NCBI GenBank assembly: GCA_009760855.2
Contig: WPIO01000105.1
Span: forward strand, 565,001-629,000
DNA length: 64,000 nt
Source of the DNA: Cristatella mucedo
Taxonomy: Eukaryota > Bryozoa > Phylactolaemata > Cristatellidae
Direction: 5' to 3'
Part shown: in pieces, positions 33,046 through 45,000 of the stretch
Position numbering within the stretch: the first letter of the stretch is position 1
How the letters are laid out: every line of letters starts with the position of its first letter
Translations under genes and position numbers: made by a program
The notes under the pieces: generated by a model
Told to the model about the DNA's origin: nothing
The model's input: only the letters and a program-made list of their open reading frames with translations
The model's database searches: none

Positions 33046-33384
33046 TACACTAGCGTAGCTAAGGCAGACACCGGCTTGGGAGACCCAGCAGCACGAAGAG
33101 ATAAGCGTTTAAATGTCCATAGGGACGTAATTTTTTACAGGCCAAGGTCAAACATCATCACCCCAACTTTAATCAGATCTTAGTTGTAACAGTATTAATA
33201 AAATCGGCTAATAAAAAAGCGTGTATCAGTCTGCATTAGTACACAAAGAGCAATTCACTTGCACCAAGCTAATGATGCGTAATACGCCTTCAGCAGCTAG
33301 AGGTTATCCAGCTGCTAGTAACTTTCTGATTTATGATGATCGCGAGCTAACCTACTATATTTTGTTACCGACATCCAAATGCAT

Positions 33385-34830
33385 TCCGCGTTGTTATTGC
33401 TATTGCTACGGTCTGTGAATTATTCAGCAACAAAGGAAAAGTGCACCATAGCCGACGAAGATTCAGGAAGCTGAGAAGCCGCTCGATTGGTAGTCCGAGC
33501 ATTGTCTTGCACCGCTCAGTGCGTTCTTCCTCAAGCATCGTTGTCAGTGTCTTTAACTCAGTGGATATCAGGTTTGCGATAGCTCCGGCCGCCCAAATTA
33601 ACACGTTTCTTTGGAATCCTGGCTCAATATTTAATGAACCTATTTTAACGGGCTACTTTGTATCTGAAAAAGGTCTTGAATAGCTCGATTTGGTGGAGAC
33701 CTGGCTAAAATCGGTTAACCGCCTGACCATTAAAGACGAAGCCATACCAAGCGTCTCCTCCTTTCACCGCACTAGATCAATCAAAACTGGAGTCGGAGTC
33801 CCAGTCACCACCGGCTCATTATTCTATTTCGATCCGTTTGCAAACACCACGAAGCAGTCTGTTGAACCCATTTTGAGTTCATTCGACAGCGAGCTATCAA
33901 TAGTGGCAGTAGTCTATCCGCACGTAGGTACCAATTCCACCCCTATCTCAGATTTCTCTTATCCCATGTCGTTGCATCGTGCAAAAATTGATCTCAGACA
34001 GTTTACCGCAGACATTGAACTATTTAGGTCTGCTGAGCACAAGCTTAAAAAGCATACGAAAGATCAGGAGTGACTGTCCATAGACAGACTTACGCGGGCT
34101 ACTGTATGTCGCACCAATCAATCCTCTCAAAGGCTAAGTCTAGCTTTTTAGGTTATAAGGTCAAGTAAAAATTCCAAAAATGCTATTAAGCTTTAAATGT
34201 CAGCGATCAACCGTCTTATTAACCACTACCAGGTTAGCTCATTACTTAGCTGATCGGTTCTCTGGCCTCTTTGTCAAAAAGATAGACAAGATGAGGAAGT
34301 CAATCCCTAGCACGGCAGCATTCCCTATAGAATCATGTTCCTCAGTTTAATGCAGCTGTTCAAAGTTTACAGTCAAGAAAGTCATTATTAACTTCGTCCT
34401 AAAGTTCGCATCTCAATCAAGGAAGACATCTAGTACTCTACTTCACATTTCTATTGTCCTGCTTCTACACTGCCGAGATCTGCTGCTGCAATGAATTACT
34501 AATGTCATAAATAAGTCATTTGCCTCTTGTCATGTCCCAGCAATTTTCGAAAAGATTATAGTCGGACCACTTCTCAAAAAAAGCAATGCTAGACTAAGAA
34601 GCAAATAGAACCCAGATGGATACCACATCTAAATTGGTTAATGCATTGGTGACATCCCGTCTTGACTCCTATAACTCAATGCTTGCTGGTCTACCGGCAC
34701 GTGTAATCAGGCGATTACTTCTCTCATTTCCGGTCTCTTCCTCTCTCACTCTTTCCTTTTCTCTTTGTGCTCTTTTTTCTCTGAGATGCTTTATTGAATG
34801 TGTCATTATTAAAATAATATTAATTACTGT
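33385..34830 (+). mobile_element. LINE-B, copy 2 equivalent
   Basis: Counterpart of 605-2,670, shortened by two deletions. One deletion joins the endonuclease remnant in frame to the inter-domain region, giving a 127-codon chimeric frame (33,690-34,073) that starts MVETWLKSVNR. It is an accident of deletion, not a gene. Confidence 0.75.
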
Positions 34831-35774
34831 ATTCGTCAGTCAAAAGAACTTTTGTTCACCTGCTGGGGTTCAGTGCCAGTATTTATGAGTGAAAGTAAGG
34901 CTCCTACTCTCAGAGTAAAGCCAACATATAGCTAGCTCTTAGCAACTCTCGACCGCATACCTTCGAGCATCTTCCTGGTCGTATCTTAGCTGACAGTAAT
35001 CCCCGAGAGCTAACTAGTTGTTTTTTTCAATGAACTGGTTAACCTGCTTGACATCGCCGCCACGTCGCCTCGTCTTCCGGTCTTCGCCTAATTTCTGCAG
35101 CGATGCCTACCGCCCCCCGATCAGGCGATCGATTCTTCGTTTCGGACGGCTCTGATATGAGGGTACCATTCTGGAAACTTTGGTCATCTGCTGTGCTCTG
35201 CTGAGGGCCTCTGAACCCAAAGTTGCCAAGCCGTGTAATACACAGAAGGCTTGCAATTGAATGTGGACATTCCTTGCGAATCGCTGCAGAAGGCTAATCA
35301 TGTTTACCTGGACAGGCAACCCTAGTTTTAGTGGTCGGGAGATAACTCCAATGGCCCCTGCTCTGGTAATCCTTCTTCCCTCCTTTAAAATGTCAGCTAT
35401 ACGGCAGAAGACTAACGAGCTCTTTTGGATGAAATTTGTTAGACAACGCATTTTGCTAGTATTCCAAAGCTAATTTGTGCATTAATATTAATTATTATTA
35501 TTATTATTATTATGCATTATTTTGTGCAGTTAGCAGGTAAAGCACTCAGCGATGAAAATAAAGAGGCCCTCATTTGTGCGAACATTTTTAGGGCTAGCAC
35601 TATATATGTACATGCATATTTATTTTATTATATATATATTTTCGATTTATTAGGAAAGGTATGTGATATGGCTACGGGTTAGCTTCGAAATAGATTGCTT
35701 TTGCTCGTACCAAATATTATCGTGAGCAATTCATCTGGTGCAAAAATAAATGCTGAAACATATTTGCGATTATA
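34831..35774. other. Unassigned, with copy-2-specific block
   Basis: Counterpart of 2,671-3,529. The block 35,153-35,397 replaces an unrelated block in copy 1; a minus-strand frame through it (35,451-35,107) has no known match. An ATT microsatellite lies at 35,483-35,512. Confidence 0.45.
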
Positions 35775-35780
35775 TTTATT
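35775..35780 (-). terminator. Polyadenylation signal of the IAP-like gene, copy 2
   Basis: AATAAA on the minus strand, about 85 bp after the RING stop codon, matching 3,530-3,535 of copy 1. Confidence 0.5.
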
Positions 35781-35863
35781 GCGTCGCTGATCCAATATTT
35801 TGTGGCTGAAAGTTGAGATCAGATGACCTCTATAAATACTGTAAGGCCGGAATCGTTGCACCT

Positions 35864-36054
35864 TCAATAATATGTGGCAAGTTTTGCATTGACGTTTTCA
35901 CGACACATAGGACAAGAATGCACTTGATCTGCACACTCCTGGCACGCACAAAGGTGACCGCAAGGGCTCATCGTAATCTTTATACGGCTAACTAGGCAGA
36001 CTTTACATGTTACCAATGTGCGTAGTTGATCCAACTCGATAGCATTAGCAGCAG
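35864..36054 (-). CDS. RING terminal exon, copy 2
   Basis: 191 bp, same acceptor (TTTTTCAG) and phase as copy 1. Reads [14 protein letters not shown], then [13 protein letters not shown] and SCPMCREN, and ends ATYY at a TGA. The eight zinc ligands are intact. Twelve residues differ from copy 1, with one silent change (TGC to TGT at a zinc-binding cysteine). Confidence 0.88.
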
Positions 36055-39000
36055 CTGAAAAAGGAAAAAGCTTGAATAAATAAGCGATAGGCAATAAACA
36101 GTAATCGAAAAGTCAAGGTGCTGGAAGAATGCTTGTACTATGCATGCGGTCCAGTAATATAACAACTTTTGCAACCCGTGTAATGAGGGCATCCCTCAGC
36201 TTGACTGTATGTAAAAAGCCACACACACCACTCACGGGTCAACTGAACATGCCATCATGGAGCCGCTTATGCGTGCTACTGACGAATAGATTGAGTTCCG
36301 TACAAACTCAAGCAGCTTGAGAATTTGGTAGAAGGTGCACACACCTTCTTAATGGCTGTCACTATTATATGCGACCTGCACTAGCATATTTTTGAGCAAC
36401 TGAGGCATACCGCAGAAGACGTATGTCCTTGTAGATTTCTTCAGAATTAAATTTTTATAAGGAGTCAAGAGAATTTAAAGCCCAGTGTCTAAGCTGTCAG
36501 TGCCTTTGTGGATTGGCACCCTTCAATCGGTTGTGTACAATCAGCTATGGCGGTTCTCCTTTGTAATGCTCCGGCTCAGTTACTTCTACCCAATGTCAGC
36601 CTCAAGAAAAGCCTAGTTGACGTAGGATGCTTGTGACTTAGGTCGTTGGTCTCGATAAAGAAAGGTTGCTGGTAAATAGGTAGATATATATAATAGGTAA
36701 ATAGTTAATAGGTAAATCTCAGTCAGGCTAGACAAAGTGCATCGATATTCCTTTCAAAGCCATGGCAGAATCCCTATGTCTTGGCTCTTGGCATGGTTTA
36801 ACCAAGTCATACAAATGTCAAGGTAAATATTTATGAGTTATTTCAAAACTAATTGACCCACACAAATATGGTTGTATCGATTCGAGAAAGTAATGTTAGC
36901 TAAAGAAATTCAAGCTTAGCTCATGTTGAACAGCCTCGCGTCGATTGATACAGAAAATTCTTACCGGCCATCATTCCGCAAGCAGTGCAAAAGTATAGCC
37001 TGCTGCACGACGTCAAAAAGCAATAATATAGTAAATCCAGTAAATTAGTCAACATCTTATTGGATGTTGACTAATTTACTGGATTTATTAATTAAAGGTC
37101 AGTGGATTATTCCAACAGAATATTTAATTAGTTCATTCTATGGCAGGCTGAAAAATTATCTATGGCTGGCCGAGAAATGTTCGGCTGCAATCTAAAATGA
37201 TTAGAACGTCTTTCTCTGTTTCTTCGTATATACAATATAGAAAAAGGGGTTTCTAAAATGAGACCTTTAGCGACCTGCTCATTCTACATAAAATATGAGA
37301 TAAAAACCTCAATATAGGATGGTAAATGTAGGATTTCAAAATTTATAATAATGAAACGAACAAATAAATATGCTAATCACCCAGTTAGACGTCAATCCCA
37401 GGATCTGCATTCCAAGTATGGTTAAAGAGAAGAATGACAACTAATTATTATACATTGTCAGCATGAAGAACTTGCGAAAAATAATGCACAAAACAAATGC
37501 TCTACCCAACTGGTAGTTCTTTAGCTCGTTTTAAAATTAAGTCCCATCAGGGAACTTCTTTGTGTTAGGTGATGTGCATTTCTGGCTTCTGGGATCATGT
37601 GAACTACTGCTAAAGTCTGGAATAGAATGAGATCAAAACACTCTTGCATTTAGGGAGCCAGATATTTATTCACATTTGTTTTGTTTTAGTCTTTTAACTT
37701 AGTTTAGTAAGTTGTGAGCAGCATGTTAAAAACAAAAAAGCCTACCACAAAATGCTGTCGCACGTTCAGACCAGTTTCAAATAGCTCAGGCCTAGTTACT
37801 TAGATGAGGTTATTCGCTGATCTGCTTGCTGTCGCCTGCTTTACTTTATTAAGCTAACTGGGATCGGCCTTCATTGGATGATTACGAATTATCGTAAGCA
37901 ATCGTTTCTTTCAAAAACAACCATCGGCAGTGCCGCAGAATAAGTCTCAATTGCATTTATCGGTTTTTAAACTGACTATTACTTTTGCTGTTGATAGTCT
38001 GGTAATGTCAGCATTACTGTTTTCTGCCTCACGTATTTCCACGTATTCTTTCACAACCTCATAGTACTCCTCCAGAAGCTGTGAATGAATGTGGCTGTGC
38101 TTGAGTTGTTTGTGTGGCTGGCCTAGGTTAAGCCCTCTCAGAGACATGCTTTACCGACTAGAATTTCAGGCACGGTTATTTTTTTTTTCAAATTTTTTCA
38201 TCAAGCCTGCTTGTCATATTTAGATAAAAGGTTATGATAATCAGAACGGACTATCCATTTTGAGATTTTGAGCCATTTTGAGTGCTACAAGACAATGCTG
38301 ATGTTTATGCTGACTCTCTGCAATTAGGACGCGTCAGAGTTTAATTGGAAATGTGAATAAAATGTAAACAGCAATTGACGGCAGCCAAAATGTCATTTGA
38401 TTATTCTAATTTTGACAGTGATAAGTCCGTGTTACTGACCTTCGGCGTCTGCCTCAGTTTGGTCCAGAGAGTGTAATTCTTGGAGATATTTGGCATATCC
38501 ACGGATTCGCTTCGACTCAAAGATAGATTCCCCTAAACTCGTTTGTACGTATCTTAATGGGCCACTTGTGGGTAGAGCGCCAAACTGTGGCAAGATAGCA
38601 GGCTGTGTATTAGGACAGCTGTCACCTACTAAAATATATAAAAGACGATGAGTTATAATCTACATTAAGATATTCTGCTTGTGAGTAATAAGTGAAAATG
38701 AATCTTAGCAGCACTCTGTCAGCAAACTGTCAGCTTTAATTCACCCAGCACTTAAGTTAGGCAGCCTTTAAATAATTGTTTCTTGGTAAAGACTTTTAGG
38801 ATTTGAAAGGTATATCAATATAAGTTATATTTAGTTATTATATTTAGTTATATTAATATTTTATTTTATAGGTATATTTCTTGTTATAAAATTTGTCACT
38901 AAACTTCACAATAGTAATCTTAGGCGTTTGTGATTGCACCTCCAGAGAACTCAATCTCTTTATCGGCACTTCGTTTCCCGAAATTTGCATGATTGAATTG

Positions 39001-42000
39001 CTAGTTATAGCATGCTTAATAACAGCAAGCATAACATGGTTAGCAGTGTCAAGCACAGGGTCAGCATGCAAGTTTGGTTTGTAACAGCATGCACAGTGTC
39101 CGCATGATGCACATAAAGAATGAAATTTTTTAGACCCATTCAGTCGATGAGAAATAGATTGGTGTCCAAGTCAAGGGATGTCATTACGCAAGTCGGGAGT
39201 AGGTTCCAGGCTTTGGGAGCATATGAACTAAATGCATTGTCTCCGTTTGAGGTTCGTGCACTGTATAGGTAACGATTCGATTCCGAAAAGAGGGAGGCAT
39301 GATGCTTAAACCTGGTGTGTGAGTAGATATGATACGCTGGTCAATTGTAATACCTGATATAGGAGCGGTCGTGGCGTGATTTCGAACTTTCTCTCCACGT
39401 GAGTACGAGTCCTTATCCACCAAACTTGATAGTGAGGTATTTGCTATGAACTTGCAGCTACACGACAACCTATGGGGAAGTAATTGTAAGCAAAATTAAA
39501 TGCTCCAAAGACCATGTGTAGCAAAAATAACTAATCTAATTTTTATAATAATATAATAACATACAACTTCTAAAAACCAAATAATTATGATAAAATTGTA
39601 CTCAAATCCTGAAATCAAATATTAAAATCAATTAAAACGATACTAGTTCTATCCTTTAGCATAACTATTTATAAATCTCCGAAAAGGAACATCACATAAG
39701 CTGGAAATGAAACAAGTCAGTGGGGTAGTTAATGTCAGCAAGCATAGGTACTACCAAGGTAATTCACTGGATTTGAGCAAAGACTTACTGCGAGCAACTT
39801 ATTACGTTTGAAGAGAGCTTTCCCGAAAGGAAATCACTCCGTCAGTGATTTTCCAGCTGCCACGATAAGCTACAGATTCAATTTTTGCATTGGCAGATAT
39901 CTATTGCTCAACCACGAAGTCTCCATCTTGACCAATTGACGGCATGCTAATTATGTGCAAGAACTATGCATGCAAATATTCTATCGCAAACGCAGAGTGT
40001 GTTCTCCACGGACATAACAGTCCCATTGCATTCATTTGCCTCTCCCTCATTACTAAAAATGCAATCATGCACAGGTTAGTATGCTATTGCTATATAGTAT
40101 TGCTAAAATTTTGGCCTGTTTAGATAGGGATACCATATCTAAGTTGGTTCATACTTTGTGACATCCCGTCTTGACGTCTGTAACTCACTACTTTCTGGTC
40201 TACCGGCCTGTGCAATCAAGCGCTTACAGCTGGTGCAAAATTCTGCTGCTAGGCTTGTCTATCTAGAGCGTCGCAGTTGCCACAACACACCGCTCTCGCC
40301 GACCTGCACCAAATCAATAAATTAATAAATCCTAGCTGATTAAACAGCCTCTTTTTGTATAGCGACAGAAGAGTCTTTACGGCTATCACCACCGCCGGCA
40401 GTGGCGATAAAGAATCGCCCACTGCAGGAGTCAAACCCATGACCTCGGGACCGAGGTCGTGAAAGCAACCGCTTTACCTAGTGTGCCATCACTGCTCACC
40501 ACTGGCAACCAGTCAAGCATCACTCCAAGGTTTTGTGGGTCACTTTTAGGTCACTTCATTCTTTGGCTCCAGCTTTCCCTTCAGATTGACTCTCCCATCA
40601 GGCTAACAATCGTACCAGTCACTTTTCGGAAACTGACAGGTTGCCTATACTTCGAAAAAACCTCAAATCTAATCTTTTGGAGACTGTGCCTGTGCCCAAA
40701 GCCTGGAACGAACTCACACACAACTTCCGTCACAACCTCCCCTGATTTGACCAAATTTAAAAATAAATTCAAAATGCACCTATTTATGAAATCATTTAGT
40801 GGATCCACGTGATTCGTCCTTTTATGCGCTTATGCATGCTGACACTGCATGCATGCTGCAGCTAACCACACTTGCATGCTGACCCGATGCATGTCACAAA
40901 TAACTGAAATTATGTTGTTTATCAAGCTTGATATTTCCACTCACCATTTGATCGTGTTTCCTTTGCAGCAAATGTAAAGAGTCTAGAAAGAGATCGAGTT
41001 CTCTGAGGGCGATTTATCAAAAGTATTAATATTATTATTATAAATAAAAAATACCTAGTTTTTATTTCCGTGTTCAATGATCTACTACCACAGCGTAGGT
41101 TTCCCGCTGACGTATTTATTTTCTAAAATTCATATTTCCGCTATATAACGTGCCTCTTTTTTGGTATGAATCCCGGTTTCTTAAAATGCCATGGAATGAA
41201 ACCGTACCCATTTCAAAACATCAGGCGCGTTACTCATATCCAAACCAAGTGCTTTACGCCATGAAATTCTGTAAGGCGGAGTATTTCATTGTGATGGCCG
41301 GTATTTTAAGATACATGTTTCTTATCAATAGTCAAGATGGTCATCGCGACGAATCACGACCAGTATTGACTTATTTTGAAACTTGCATTAAATTCCTTTT
41401 TAAAACAATGTTAACTGAACAGAATCTCCCACTAGCCACTTTCCAGATGCTGAAAAGACGCATTAACGATCGATTAGCTTCAATACCGACAATAAAGAAT
41501 ACTAGCTGATTCAACAGCCTCTTTTATTTTGCGACAGAAGAGCCTGTATGGCTATCATTAACACTTACACTTACAGGATTGCCCACCGAAGGATTCGAAC
41601 CCATGACCTTGGGACCGAGGTCGTGTAAAGCAACCGCCTCTCCTAGTGTGCCGTTACGGCTCACTGACAACATGATCAGGTATAACATCGGTACAGGTGA
41701 CATGCACAGAATCAGCTTGCAAATACATTTAGCAAATATGATAGTGGCAGCTTGCACGGTGTCAGCACACATAACCGGAGTCAGTTTTGAGTTATAGTCT
41801 TTCCAGTTTCCGAGTCGCACTTGGTTTGCCAATAATTAGTAAGTTTAATTGATCATCAGTTAATCTGAGAACATTTGCTGCCATCCATATGGAAATGTGA
41901 GCAATACATACAGCAAGGGATTGTAGGGAATTTGAAGTGCTTTAGAGCGATCAATATTACCCACAGTGAGTAGTTTATATAAAGGACATCCACAACAATA

Positions 42001-45000
42001 TCGACGGTGAGAAGCTTAACTGAAAAGGCTTTCTCCTGAACCACAAAGGCACTTGTTTATCAAGCATGATATTATCTCACCATTCAATTGCATTTCCCTT
42101 TGCAGCAAATGTAAAGCGCCTAGAGAGAGATTAAGTTCTCTGAGGGTGCTTTATCAAGTGCATTATCATTATTACTACAAGCAAACATATTTGTTTTCAT
42201 ATAGCTGAAAGACGTAACGGCGTTTCAGACCCCACAGTACCGTTTAGAATAATTTATCCGTGCCGGTGTATGCACTACTGTATACATTAATCAGTTGTGC
42301 AAAGAACTAGCTCACGCCATTGCTTGGCGCCTTACTTTAAGTGGCATAATCTTGCTGATTGGTTAACGTTTCTTAGGTAGAAGTATTCCACTCCACAGTA
42401 GAAGCATGACACCAAGCCCAGGTGTCCTAAAAAACAGAAGCTAATACTATCGATCGTCGGTTCGATATAGAACGACGAAAGAAAAAAATTTCTGAGAACC
42501 CTAGCATTAAGAACTGCCATTATTAAAATTTATGCAACCTGGAAGCGGAAGAATACATTTGATTATTTATAACATTCCTAGTCACCATATGGATAGGCAC
42601 AATAGTGGCAACTTGACAGGACCGATCAAATGCTGTGTCAGATTGTCTTACGTTTTTTAAATTTAATTAACGTCAGTAGGAGTGACGATGTCAGTAGAGG
42701 AAAAATTCACGGCTGTTGGAGCAGAAGCAACGGAAAAGATGTTCTAATGAATTGAAATTATATCGAAGGCTATCTAAAGGATTTGGGTGACAAGTACACG
42801 AGGAAGCATAAATTAGGTAGCGTTTTCGATGGGTAGTCAGGAGCTTTCTAAAAGAGGTCATCCAAAAGAATGCGACAATAAATAAGTCAATATTTTCCTT
42901 GGTGGCGACAAGGTTCGTGTCGAATATAGGAGCTTTAACGTGGCTCCAGCGAAGTTCACCACGTACAAGAAAATCCTTCTAATCAGGTCAAAATCTTCAC
43001 AGTAGTAAGAATCTAGAAGTAGGCAGACTTTCTTGAGCAGCTGCTCCGGTTTACTAGTGAAAGTTCATCGATTGAAAAACTGCTACTTTTCAAGAAGATT
43101 TGCTGGCTGTCTATTTTGAGAGCTCATATTCCTGATTTCCGATTTGTACTAGGCTGTCCTCTGACCAGTCAATTAACTGCATTGTCATGCATATTGTGAA
43201 TATTCCTGCTGAGTTTGAATGCCTGTAATCGAAGCTGCAAGAATGGCAATGTAGTTTTCTCGGTAAAAGGCTGGGGGATCAAATATGCCCATCTGTCCTT
43301 AATCCTCAAGATAAATGAATGCTAAACCGTGCATGGTGAATAATAATGTCGGTGCTTAATTTGACGGCAGATGACTTTAGGTCATTCCGTGCATCTAAAA
43401 TTGCTACTTGGCTGCTAAAGTGCATACTGTCATCCACGCATTCGTCCGTTCTGGAAACTGTACACGGTCACCGGCGTTGTGGCTGTTCCCAATGACATGG
43501 ATCTCACTAAAGAGAGCTGAGAATGGCGTCCCTGATCTTCGATCCTTCTGTATGCAGTTTTTGCAGGTAATCACTCACATCAGAATAAATTTAAGCGTTC
43601 GTATAAGTTTTAGATGAGGATGCAGCTACAGCTCACAAGGGATAAATTGAGGTCAAGGCTATTGGCCCTGCAGTGAGTGTCCCTCCCGTTCTGTCCGGAT
43701 AGTCAACTCGGCAGAGAACTAAAACAGAAATAGTGCTGTGGGATCGTACAGTAAGCGAGATCAACTCTTTTCCTCATTCGTCCCCAGAAGTGAGGTAATC
43801 AGTTCATTCTTTAACTTAACTGATCAGTTTACTACCTTAAGTCAAAGTAGAAAGAGACTATGATGCTGAGTGGTGGATGGTTAGCAAAGAAAACTGCTTT
43901 AAAGACCGAAAAGTAACCGTGCACACCTTCCCTCTGCACTCAAAAGGAAGCTCTCAATTCCCGTGCATTTAACCGCCAGGATCGTCTTTAGCCATGCCTT
44001 GTAGTCAGCCTTATGGACTAGTCAGTTTATTGCCAAATCTCAATCACTAATCATGAAATAAGAGGGAGGACCACGTGCAGCAGACAGCTGCCTGCTGCAC
44101 GTGGTCCTCCCTCTTCCACATGAGGTAGGTTATTTCCACTTGTTAATCAGCATTGATACATTAAATCTAGTAAATTTGCTCGGTTTTTATGCATACAACA
44201 AGCCACAGAAGCTTGCTAGTTTTACCTGTTTCAACAGTCCCGTTTGCATAGCGGCAGAAGAGCCTTAACAGACAGCTATCGGCACTACTTGCAATGAGCG
44301 ATACAGAATCAACCGCTCCCTCAGGACTCGAACCTACGACTTGTTCGGTGAAGAGCCAGTGACTTACCTCCTGGTCTAAGGCCCAGGGGCAAGAGGACAT
44401 TCTCAACTGCCCGAGCTGCGCTCATCCTACGATCTTACAGCGATCTTACTATTAAATGGTTGTCGCCAGAAAAATTGCACGGGCGGCACCTTGGCCTGCG
44501 GTCACTGCATTGCAGCGAAACACTCGACGCTGTCTTCGTGGCTGTTCATTCGTGAAACGAAGGCCTGCACTCAAGACGCACACAGCTGACAATCGCTGGG
44601 CGACCTGGCCAGTAGGCGGTGGGGCAGTAGCTCCAAGCTTCCCGTTTCAAGTTGGTGAAGAGCTAGTGACACCACCCGGGCTAATACCCAGGGGCAAGAG
44701 GACATTCTCAAGTGCCCGAGCCGCGCTCATCCTACGATGATAAAAAGAAAGGAAAAAGAAAGAATAACCACGCTATTCTTGTTGTTTGTTGAGCACGCTA
44801 CCACTAACCATTTTCTATAGTAGCTTTAAGGACTTTCGCTTTCTTTTTTTCTAGCGTTGCCTTTCATGATATAAACACATCAGCTTAGAGTTCAAGCTCT
44901 CAGCTACCTAACAATGAAGAAACACAGGTAGGAAAGAAAGAAAGCAGAAAGGGAAAATCGATATAAATTATTATTTCACGCATTTCGGCATCCATCTTTA

